DNA of 7,507 bases from Minisyncoccota bacterium (GTDB lineage Bacteria > Verrucomicrobiota > Lentisphaeria > Oligosphaerales > MVZH01): the NCBI GenBank assembly GCA_021734725.1, contig JAIPIM010000199.1:1-7507 (forward strand), written 5' to 3'. Made by a program: the position numbers and the translations under genes. Under the pieces are notes generated by a model, which was not told the origin of the DNA, ran no database searches, and saw only the letters and a list, made by a program, of their open reading frames with translations. Position 1 is the stretch's first letter; every line of letters starts with the position of its first letter. Of this stretch, positions 1 to 5,608 are shown one piece after another.

Positions 1-365
1 ATTTCGTTACTGAACTGGATTATGTCCAAGCCTGTTTGCTGGGCAGGCAATGCGGGCTCCTGGTCTCTGTAAGCGCAATACACCCGGGGCACTCGCTGGC
101 GCTTTTCGAGGCCGGACAGACCGGTGACAGCGACCGCTTGCGCGCAATGCTGTCCGATCTGAGCCGAATACGCGAGCAGGCGATTGCGACGGGGATCAGG
201 TCGAACGGCCACATGGACGGTACATTCGATAAACTCTATGCCCGCTTGTTCGATCCCGATTTTCCGCTGCGGCTGCAGTCCCCCTACGAAGGCAGCAGGT
301 CCGCTGAATTCGATGCGTTCGTTCAATGGTTGAAAACCGAATACCCACAGTGGGTGCGTGCGTAG
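1..365 (+). CDS. DapA/NanA-family aldolase or lyase, C-terminal part only
   Basis: The reading frame is open from the window edge (first whole codon at base 3) to the TAG at 363-365, giving the last 120 residues. The 5' part lies outside, so the internal ATG at 36 should not be taken as the start. The tail has the look of the dihydrodipicolinate synthase / N-acetylneuraminate lyase superfamily: an FDKLYARLFDPDFPLRL stretch, then PYEG, then a final helix ending WLKTEYPQW. Family members are TIM-barrel enzymes that form a Schiff base between a lysine and a 2-keto acid. That lysine and the YxxxT-type residues would be upstream and cannot be checked. Given the sugar-catabolic neighbours, a 2-keto-3-deoxy sugar acid or nonulosonate lyase is more likely than lysine biosynthesis, but this is inference. 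The stop is followed within a few bases by the repeat array. Confidence 0.8.
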   Translation, partial: FVTELDYVQACLLGRQCGLLVSVSAIHPGHSLALFEAGQTGDSDRLRAMLSDLSRIREQAIATGIRSNGHMDGTFDKLYARLFDPDFPLRLQSPYEGSRSAEFDAFVQWLKTEYPQWVRA

Positions 366-379
366 GGGCCTAGGTGTGT

Positions 380-406
380 GGGTATGTGGGTATGTGGGTA
401 TGTGGG
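380..406 (+). other. Potential G-quadruplex, + strand
   Basis: Four GGG runs at 380-382, 388-390, 396-398 and 404-406 are separated by identical 5-nt TATGT loops, meeting the G3N1-7 pattern. Since the + strand is the coding strand here, it would be present in any read-through mRNA. That it folds is inference. Confidence 0.6.
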
Positions 407-412
407 TATGCG

Positions 413-462
413 GCGATGTACCCCCATACTCCCATACTCCCGTACTCCCATACTGCGATGTA
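413..462. repeat. GCGATGTA-bounded C-rich box, copy 1
   Basis: A 50-bp unit made of GCGATGTA, a 34-bp C-rich body of CCCATACT units, and GCGATGTA again. It is identical to 515-564 except for G instead of A at 442. Confidence 0.9.
421..449 (-). other. Potential G-quadruplex, - strand (copy 1)
   Basis: Four C runs on the + strand (421-425, 431-433, 439-441, 447-449) with 5-nt spacers give a G3+N5 motif on the - strand, 14 bp downstream of the + strand motif. On the + strand this is an i-motif-like sequence. Confidence 0.6.
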
Positions 463-514
463 TGTGAGTGTGTGGGTATGTGGGTGTGTGAGTATGTGAG
501 TGTGTGGGTGCGCT

Positions 515-564
515 GCGATGTACCCCCATACTCCCATACTCCCATACTCCCATACTGCGATGTA
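515..564. repeat. GCGATGTA-bounded C-rich box, copy 2
   Basis: Same 50-bp unit as 413-462 with one difference, and the start-to-start distance is 102 bp. The two bounding GCGATGTA octamers are 42 bp apart in both copies. Confidence 0.9.
523..551 (-). other. Potential G-quadruplex, - strand (copy 2)
   Basis: C runs at 523-527, 533-535, 541-543 and 549-551, each separated by ATACT, repeat the - strand G3+N5 motif of 421-449 inside the second C-rich box. Confidence 0.6.
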
Positions 565-645
565 TGTGGGTGTGTGAGTGTGTGAGTGTGTGGGTGCGCT
601 GCGATGCGTGTCCAACAGGCTTGACCATGTAGAAGGGAACATCCG

Positions 646-1416
646 ATGTTTGACTTGACGGGAAAGACAGTCTTAGTTGCCGGTGGCGCCGGCTATCTTG
701 GGCAGCCCATTTGCACCGGTCTCGCGGAGCAGGGTGCGTCCGTGGTTGTGGCGGATATGGCCGGGGAACGTGCCCGCCAACTGGTTGCGCAAATTCGGGA
801 AAAGGGAGGGAGCGCGGAAGCCGTGGCATTGGATGTCGCGGACCAGGTCTCCAGCGAAGACACCGTCAAAAAGACGGTGGATACGTACGGTCGGCTGGAT
901 GTGTTGGTGAACGCCACATTCGCTTCTATCGGCAAGCGGGTCGAGGACCTGACCGCCGAGGAATTCGACCGGACGAACAGAATTAATCTAACCGGCGCGT
1001 TCATTCTTGCCCGGGCCGCCGCGGACGCCATGCCTTCCGGGGGCAGTATAATCTTTTTCTCGTCCATGTACGGCCGTGTATCGCCGGATCCTCGAATCTA
1101 CCACGCGCCCATGAATCCTAATCCCATCGAGTACGGCGTGGGCAAGGCAGGCGTTATCCAGATGGCCAAGTACCTGGCCGTTTACTGGGGGCCGCGCGGT
1201 ATTCGCGTAAACGTTGTTGCACCGGGACCTTTCCCCAATCCGGATGTGCAAGCCGGCCACCCGGATTTCATCTCGCGACTTGCGGACAGGGTCCCCCTCG
1301 GACGCATTGGACGTCAGAACGAGATGGCGGGAACGATTGTGTTCCTGGCTTCGGATGCCTCCACCTATCTTAACGGCGCAACCATCGGCGTTGACGGCGG
1401 CTGGACGGCGTGGTGA
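646..1416 (+). CDS. SDR family NAD(P)-dependent oxidoreductase (first of two)
   Basis: A 256-residue Rossmann-fold dehydrogenase/reductase of classical SDR length, predicted cytosolic, acting on a hydroxyl or keto group with NAD(H) or NADP(H). The nucleotide-binding loop is AGGAGYLG (12-19), so the usual TGxxxGxG Thr is Ala and the middle Gly is Tyr17. The NNAG motif is reduced to VNAT (88-91). Catalytic residues are N114, S140, Y163 and K167 (YGVGK). S140 and Y163 are 23 residues apart, against 13 in E. coli FabG; the extra loop (about 143-160) is Pro-rich. The C terminus has the usual FLASDAS and VDGG motifs. The start is set by AAGGGA at 633-638, 7 nt before the ATG. It leads the tight group SDR-deacetylase-UroD-aldolase. 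The substrate is unknown; a sugar or sugar acid fits the neighbours. Confidence 0.92.
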   Translation: MFDLTGKTVLVAGGAGYLGQPICTGLAEQGASVVVADMAGERARQLVAQIREKGGSAEAVALDVADQVSSEDTVKKTVDTYGRLDVLVNATFASIGKRVEDLTAEEFDRTNRINLTGAFILARAAADAMPSGGSIIFFSSMYGRVSPDPRIYHAPMNPNPIEYGVGKAGVIQMAKYLAVYWGPRGIRVNVVAPGPFPNPDVQAGHPDFISRLADRVPLGRIGRQNEMAGTIVFLASDASTYLNGATIGVDGGWTAW

Positions 1417-1446
1417 ACAAGTGACAGTTTGACGGAAGGATGACCC

Positions 1447-2628
1447 ATGGGAATCTACATTGATAACGTACGAGCGGTTTTCCCGGAAGAGCGTATTGTT
1501 TCGACAACGATCCGTCTGGATGACGGGAAAGTAGTTGCCATCGGCGATCCGTCGCCGCATGCCGATGACGAGGTGGTACATGGGAAAGGGCGCCTGCTGA
1601 CGCCTGGGCTCATCGACATGCATGTCCACGGCATTATGCACAGTCGATTTGACGGGGGTCCCGATGAACTTCTTGCCGGCGCCGAGGCGTTCGCGCGTTT
1701 TGGAACCACAACAGTTCTGCCCACCGCGGTTCCCAAGCGTGGAGCAACTACGCTGAACAATCTTGAGGCACTGGCCGGGGCACTCGAACGCGTGACCAAG
1801 GTTAATATGCCGGGACTCCACCTCGAGGGGCCCTTCATGGCGCTTCCCGGCGCGGGGTGCGACGTTGTGCCGGGGGATCTCGGGTTGCTTGACGAATTGC
1901 TTGCGGCATGCCGGGGACGCGTTCAAGTGATGTCGCTCAGTCCCGACACCCCCAATATTCTGCCGGTGATCGAACGGTTGCGGGAAGAGGGCATTGTTCC
2001 TTTCGTAACGCATACGGCGGCAACACTTCAGCAAACACAAGCGGCGATTGCGGCCGGCGCTCGGCATGCCACTCACTTCTACGATGTTTTTCCCGTGCCT
2101 CCCGCAACGGACGGCGGTGTGCGGCCCGTCGGTACTGTCGAAGCATTCTTGGCGAACCCGGATGCCACGGTCGACTTTATTGCCGACGGCTGTCATGTCG
2201 ATCCGATTGCCATTCAACTTGCGGTGCGTGCCAAAAGTTGCTTGTCCGTAGCCATTATTACAGACGGCAATGTCGGTGCCGGCCTGCCTGCCGGTGAATA
2301 TCCGACGCCCTGGGGGTACCCTGTTCGGGTTGAACCCGGAAACGGAGCACGGATCGCCGATCCTGACCATCCGAGTTTCGGGCTGCTGGCAGGCAGTGCG
2401 CTGACCATGAATGTAGGTATGGCCAATGTTCTTGACTGGCTCGACGAACCGCCGGAGATGGTCTGGGCCATGGGGACAACGACGCCCGCCCGTATTGCCG
2501 CCCTTCCCGACAAGGGAAGCCTGGCGGTTGGCGCGGACGCGGATGTGGTGTTGTGGAACGACGACCTGAACGCGGCACGGACGTGGGTTAAGGGAGAGCA
2601 GGTTTACAACGATCCCGAGGAGTGTTGA
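1447..2628 (+). CDS. NagA-like N-acetyl-sugar deacetylase (amidohydrolase superfamily)
   Basis: A 393-residue metal-dependent amidohydrolase closest in layout to N-acetylglucosamine-6-phosphate deacetylase (about 380 residues). That enzyme hydrolyses the acetamide of GlcNAc-6-P to acetate and glucosamine-6-P in the cytosol. Visible motifs are PGLIDMHVHG (53-62, metal HxH at H59/H61), HLEGPF (125-130, metal ligand E127), VTHT (H189), ATH (H210), ADGCHV (246-251), ITDG (catalytic D273) and a closing GSLAVGADADVV (357-368). The HxH pair is like B. subtilis NagA and could support a two-metal site; E. coli NagA lacks it. The THLxNAM stretch typical of NagA reads THFYDVF here (209-215), which could mean a different N-acetyl sugar. 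The start has GGAAGGA at 1434-1440, 6 nt upstream. It follows the SDR by 30 nt and runs straight into the next gene. Family assignment is firm; the exact substrate is not, so no symbol is given. Confidence 0.9.
   Translation: MGIYIDNVRAVFPEERIVSTTIRLDDGKVVAIGDPSPHADDEVVHGKGRLLTPGLIDMHVHGIMHSRFDGGPDELLAGAEAFARFGTTTVLPTAVPKRGATTLNNLEALAGALERVTKVNMPGLHLEGPFMALPGAGCDVVPGDLGLLDELLAACRGRVQVMSLSPDTPNILPVIERLREEGIVPFVTHTAATLQQTQAAIAAGARHATHFYDVFPVPPATDGGVRPVGTVEAFLANPDATVDFIADGCHVDPIAIQLAVRAKSCLSVAIITDGNVGAGLPAGEYPTPWGYPVRVEPGNGARIADPDHPSFGLLAGSALTMNVGMANVLDWLDEPPEMVWAMGTTTPARIAALPDKGSLAVGADADVVLWNDDLNAARTWVKGEQVYNDPEEC
2617..2622 (+). promoter_or_regulatory. Shine-Dalgarno inside the end of the deacetylase gene
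   Basis: GAGGAG, which also encodes the two Glu near the deacetylase C terminus, lies 7 nt before the GTG at 2630. The alternative ATG at 2651 has only AGGG at 2645-2648, with 2 nt spacing. This favours translational coupling from GTG 2630. Confidence 0.5.
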
Positions 2629-2629
2629 T

Positions 2630-3757
2630 GTGTTGTGCTCAAACAGGGTCATGAAGCCGAACGAACGTGTGAAAGCCGTGTACCGTGGACAGACGCCCGA
2701 TCGGGTGCCGCTCATCCTCGATCTGTCGCACTGGTACAAAAAAACCATGGATGTACCGTTCAATCTGGCGGGCTTCAGCGAGGTCGAACAAGGGCTGGTC
2801 GAGCTTCATAAGAAAGTCGGTGCGGTATCGTATGTGGAGATGGGCGGCTTTTATACTCTCTATTCAGAGGATCCTGAAGTCAACCTCGAATCCAGTACGG
2901 ACCAAGGAGTTTTTCGCACGAGCATTACGACGCCGATAGGAGAGCTGCATGAGGAACGAGTGTTCAATCCGGTAAGCTATTCCTACGGTATCAGGAAACA
3001 CTTGGTTGAATCTACGGAAGACTTTCCCATCGTCGAATTTCTGATGGATCGCCTGCGGTGCCGTCCACGATGGGAGTTCTATCACGCGTGGCAGGAGGCC
3101 CTGGGGGATCTCGCGTATCCCTATGCCCAGCTGCCATATTCAGGCTCCGGATACTTGATCGCACGCTATATGGGCGTGGAGAATACGATCTATGCAGTAT
3201 ACGAGGAACCCGAAAAAGTGCAACGCCTGATCGATGCGGTCAACGCATGTAACCTGCGGATTCTCGACACGATTCTCGACGGCCCGTTCGAGACTCTGAT
3301 CATCAGCGATAATTACGACAGCACGGTTCAAACACGCGACTTTTTCGACCGTTATGTTCGGGACTACTATACCGAAGTAGCGAAAAGACTTCACCAAAAC
3401 AATAAGTATCTGGCAGTGCACGTGGACGGTGAAAGCCGAGGCATCCTGCGCTGGCTGGCGGAATGCCGAGTTGACTGCGCGGATGCACTTACGCCCGCCC
3501 CCATGTTTGCTCATACTCCTGAGGAAATGCGCGAGGAGGCGGGTGCGGATCTGATACTTTCCGGCGGGATTCCCGCAACGGTTTTCGGCCCGAGTACTTC
3601 GGATGAGCAGTTTACTGAATGTGTTAAGCGCTGGCTGGATACGCGTCTTCAATCACCGAGGCTTCTGCTGGCTGCCGGCGACCAGGTGCCCACGGATGCC
3701 CCTTTCCATCACATTGCGATGCTTCCGGAACTGATTGAGAAGTATGGACGGTACTGA
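2630..3757 (+). CDS. Uroporphyrinogen decarboxylase (UroD)-family protein, not haem UroD
   Basis: A 375-residue protein (368 if started at ATG 2651) of the UroD/cobalamin-methyltransferase superfamily. The N terminus NERVKAVYRGQTPDRVP (11-27) is the usual opening of these TIM-barrel proteins. Towards the end come HVDGE (264-268), SGGIP (311-315) and AAGDQVP (348-354). Methyltransferase members such as MtaA bind zinc through HxC and a later Cys. Here the matching places read H264-x-D266 and D351, so the classic zinc thiolate site appears absent. True haem-pathway UroD is also unlikely given the context. Start choice is open: GTG 2630 lies one base after the deacetylase stop and has a good Shine-Dalgarno, while ATG 2651 gives the more typical family N terminus. 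Such proteins often occur in sugar-degradation clusters of PVC-type bacteria without a known reaction, and I do not assign one. Confidence 0.85.
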   Translation: MLCSNRVMKPNERVKAVYRGQTPDRVPLILDLSHWYKKTMDVPFNLAGFSEVEQGLVELHKKVGAVSYVEMGGFYTLYSEDPEVNLESSTDQGVFRTSITTPIGELHEERVFNPVSYSYGIRKHLVESTEDFPIVEFLMDRLRCRPRWEFYHAWQEALGDLAYPYAQLPYSGSGYLIARYMGVENTIYAVYEEPEKVQRLIDAVNACNLRILDTILDGPFETLIISDNYDSTVQTRDFFDRYVRDYYTEVAKRLHQNNKYLAVHVDGESRGILRWLAECRVDCADALTPAPMFAHTPEEMREEAGADLILSGGIPATVFGPSTSDEQFTECVKRWLDTRLQSPRLLLAAGDQVPTDAPFHHIAMLPELIEKYGRY

Positions 3758-3790
3758 ACCCAAAAGAATCAAAGGAAAAGGAAATCACGG

Positions 3791-4567
3791 ATGGATACAC
3801 CACGCATGCGACCGAGCCGCGTCCTGGCCAAACTCCGAGCCGGTGAGGTGGCAAATTGTTTCAAGCTGAATTTGGCCGATGTGCGCGCAACGGAGATCGC
3901 CGCGATGGCGGGCTTCGACTGCCTCTGGACCGGTATGGAGCACATCGGCAACGACTTAACGGTCATTCAACATCAGATCCTGGCGGCAAAAGCCCACGGA
4001 GTGGACACGTTGTGCCGAGTTCCTCGCGGCAGCTACAGTGATTACATTCGTCCGCTGGAATTGGACGCGGCCGGTATCATGGTCCCGCACGTTATGGGAT
4101 TGGAAGATGCCAAAAATGTGGTGCGCATGACGCGATTTCACCCAGTTGGCCGGCGCGCCGCGGATGGCGGTAACGCCGACGCGGCTTATTGCCAGGTCCC
4201 GTTTGTCGACTACATCGAACAGGCTAATCGGGAACGGTTTGTCATTCTGCAGATTGAGGATCCGGAGCCGCTTGAGGAACTTGAGGCAATCGCCGATCTG
4301 CCGGGGTACGATATTCTGCTGTTCGGCCCCGGTGATTTCAGCCATTCCATCGGCGCCCCCGGGCAAATGGATCATCCGGACATCGCACGAGCACGCGAGC
4401 GTATCGCGACCGTTGCCCGTAAGTACGGCAAGTTCGCGGGCACGGTAGGGGCCCCTTCGCGGAGACAATCTCTGATTGACATGGGGTACTCCTTTCTCAG
4501 CCTCGGCGCCGACGTCGTCGGGCTGACCCAGTATTGTCGCGAGATCGCCAAGGCGTGCGGGGTGTGA
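3791..4567 (+). CDS. HpcH/HpaI-family aldolase (2-keto-3-deoxy acid aldolase type)
   Basis: A 258-residue class II (metal-dependent) aldolase, the length typical of HpcH, RhmA and GarL-type enzymes, which split 2-keto-3-deoxy (4-hydroxy-2-oxo) acids into pyruvate and an aldehyde. Visible motifs are GMEH (48-51, catalytic-type H51), CRVP (75-78, pyruvate-binding R76), LDAAGIMVPHV (91-101), FHPVGRRAAD (116-125), LQIED (153-157, metal ligand E156) and GPGDFS (179-184, metal ligand D182). All core residues of the family are present. Two positions differ from the common pattern: EHI instead of EHG, and RRA instead of RRG or RG. The start is supported by AGGAAAAGG at 3773-3781, 9 nt upstream, and the gene follows the UroD-like gene by 33 nt. 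Its TGA (4565-4567) lies inside the degenerate repeat that begins at 4564. The acceptor aldehyde is unknown; a sugar-derived one is likely. Confidence 0.9.
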   Translation: MDTPRMRPSRVLAKLRAGEVANCFKLNLADVRATEIAAMAGFDCLWTGMEHIGNDLTVIQHQILAAKAHGVDTLCRVPRGSYSDYIRPLELDAAGIMVPHVMGLEDAKNVVRMTRFHPVGRRAADGGNADAAYCQVPFVDYIEQANRERFVILQIEDPEPLEELEAIADLPGYDILLFGPGDFSHSIGAPGQMDHPDIARARERIATVARKYGKFAGTVGAPSRRQSLIDMGYSFLSLGADVVGLTQYCREIAKACGV

Positions 4568-4632
4568 GTGCCTGGGTGCGGTGCGATGTACTCCCACACC
4601 CACAAACTCCCATATTCTCATACTGCGATGAC
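4564..4632. repeat. Degenerate third copy of the GCGATG-bounded box with its G-rich flank
   Basis: The G-rich flank plus boundary at 4564-4588 matches 496-520 at 22 of 25 positions. The C-rich body 4591-4624 matches the body of box 2 (523-556) at 27 of 34, with no gap. The bounding GCGATG motifs (4583 and 4625) are again exactly 42 bp apart. The box lacks the regular CCC runs, so no G-quadruplex is predicted. It starts within the stop codon of the aldolase gene and joins the REP-like unit at 4637. Confidence 0.8.
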
Positions 4633-4636
4633 GGAG

Positions 4637-4663
4637 TGTGGGAGGCAGTTCCACCCGGCCACC
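4637..4663. repeat. REP-like palindromic unit, single copy
   Basis: Matches 6602-6630 with two substitutions and a 2-nt gap. Within it GTGGGA and TTCCAC (4638-4643, 4648-4653) can pair around a 5-nt GGCAG loop, with one G-T pair, as in small extragenic palindromes. The rest of the gap to 4782 shows no gene. It ends in an A-rich leader with GGGAGG (4768-4773) serving the next SDR. Confidence 0.65.
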
Positions 4664-4782
4664 GCGTCGAGGCAGGCTGGCAGGAACAGACGCCGAGTAC
4701 TGAACAGTCACGGACATCGAAAAGGCACACAAGCCTCAAAAAGACATAAGACCCTCAAAAAAAAACAGGGAGGCAAAGAAAA

Positions 4783-5562
4783 ATGACCGTTATGGATATG
4801 TTTAAACTGGACGGCAAGGTTGCGTTAATCACCGGCGGCGCCGGTTTGTACGGGCGTCAAATTGTGCGAGCCGTGGCGGAGGCCGGTGCACGCACCTATA
4901 TCGCAAGCCGTAATCTGGAAGCACTGGAAAAAGTGGCGGACGAGCACCGGGCGGAGGGGCACGATGTTCGCGCGTTGCGGGTGGACCAGGCGGACGAAGC
5001 GTCGATTATGGCTTTGCGCGACGCCATTCAGGACGAAAACGATGCACTCGATATCCTCGTTAACAATGCGGTGGCCCGTCCGGTGAAGGATGGCTACTTC
5101 AGTGACGCGGAAGCCATCGATACAAGCATGCGCGTGAATGCCACGGGGCTGATTCTTCTGACGCGTGCCATGGGCGAAATCATGGCCGACGGCGGATCCA
5201 TCGTCAATATTGGATCGATCATGGGGTTGATTGGCCTTGAACCCTTGAACTACCGGGGGACCGATATGAACGGTTGGGCGCCGGACTATTTTTTTCACAA
5301 GGGCGGCATGGCCAACTTGACCCGGTTTCAGGCAAGCTACTATGGGCCGCGTGGTATCCGCGTGAACTGTCTGCATCCGGGCGGCCTCTGGTCACCTTCG
5401 CATCCCGAGGCGTTTGTCAAGAATTACAGTGAGCGTACGTGCCTCGGACGTCTGGCGAATGACACCGACCTGATGGGCAGCGTCGTCTTTCTCGCGTCCG
5501 ACGCTTCGGTGTACATCACGGGCGCCAACATCCCGGTCGACGGCGGGTACACCGCAAAATAG
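4783..5562 (+). CDS. SDR family NAD(P)-dependent oxidoreductase (second of two)
   Basis: A 259-residue classical SDR, distantly related to the one at 646. The cofactor loop is TGGAGLYG (17-24), again without the middle Gly of TGxxxGxG. NNAV (94-97) stands for NNAG. Catalytic residues are N119, S145 (IGSIMG), Y169 and K173 (YFFHK). S145 and Y169 are 24 residues apart, so this protein carries the same kind of extended loop (about 149-166) as its paralogue. The C-terminal FLASDAS and VDGGYTAK match SDR ends. The ATG at 4783 has GGGAGG at 4768-4773, 9 nt upstream; in-frame ATGs at 4792 and 4798 are less well placed. It is probably a polyol, sugar or sugar-acid dehydrogenase, forming a two-gene block with the aldo/keto reductase 46 nt downstream. 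Substrate and cofactor preference cannot be read. Confidence 0.92.
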   Translation: MTVMDMFKLDGKVALITGGAGLYGRQIVRAVAEAGARTYIASRNLEALEKVADEHRAEGHDVRALRVDQADEASIMALRDAIQDENDALDILVNNAVARPVKDGYFSDAEAIDTSMRVNATGLILLTRAMGEIMADGGSIVNIGSIMGLIGLEPLNYRGTDMNGWAPDYFFHKGGMANLTRFQASYYGPRGIRVNCLHPGGLWSPSHPEAFVKNYSERTCLGRLANDTDLMGSVVFLASDASVYITGANIPVDGGYTAK

Positions 5563-5608
5563 TCACTGAGGCCGTGAGAAAATTGGTCAAAAATATAAAG
5601 GGATAACC

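Larger units (their letters stand above)
371..606. repeat. Alternating G-rich / C-rich 8-bp tandem repeat array
   Basis: The array fills nearly the whole space between the DapA-like gene and the first SDR. G-rich segments (about 373-412, 463-514 and 565-600) are built from 8-bp units such as GTATGTGG and GTGTGAGT. They alternate with two C-rich segments (421-454 and 523-556) made of CCCATACT units. Each switch is marked by GCGATGTA (413-420, 455-462, 515-522, 557-564), with a last partial GCGATG at 601-606. The 25 bases at 496-520 recur exactly at 582-606. The reverse complement of the C-rich unit (GTATGGGA in register) matches the G-rich unit GTATGTGG at 6 of 8 positions, so the array is an imperfect series of inverted blocks. 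Open frames across it give only low-complexity peptides. Function is unknown. Confidence 0.9.

Noticed and set aside
371..606. CRISPR array
   Set aside because: There are no unique spacers of constant length; both the boxes and the segments between them are internally repetitive, and no cas gene is present.
620..650. Sigma-70 promoter from TTGACC at 621-626
   Set aside because: A -10 box at normal spacing would fall on the SDR start codon, and no TATAAT-like sequence is there.
323..829. Open frames on both strands through the 8-bp repeat array
   Set aside because: Translations are low-complexity runs of Tyr, Met, Gly, His and Thr generated by the repeat. There is no start context and they overlap real genes.
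2628..2654. ATG at 2628-2630 overlapping the deacetylase stop as TGATG
   Set aside because: That frame meets TGA at 2652 after eight codons and does not encode the UroD-like protein.
988..2763. 591-codon open frame on the - strand
   Set aside because: It lies antisense to the SDR, deacetylase and UroD-like genes, its translation has no recognisable motif, and the + strand proteins are clear family members. It is a GC-bias shadow.
4723..4765. Hairpin AGGC/GCCT followed by A runs before the second SDR
   Set aside because: The stem is only four base pairs and the A run is on the wrong strand for a + strand terminator. I treat it as an A-rich leader.
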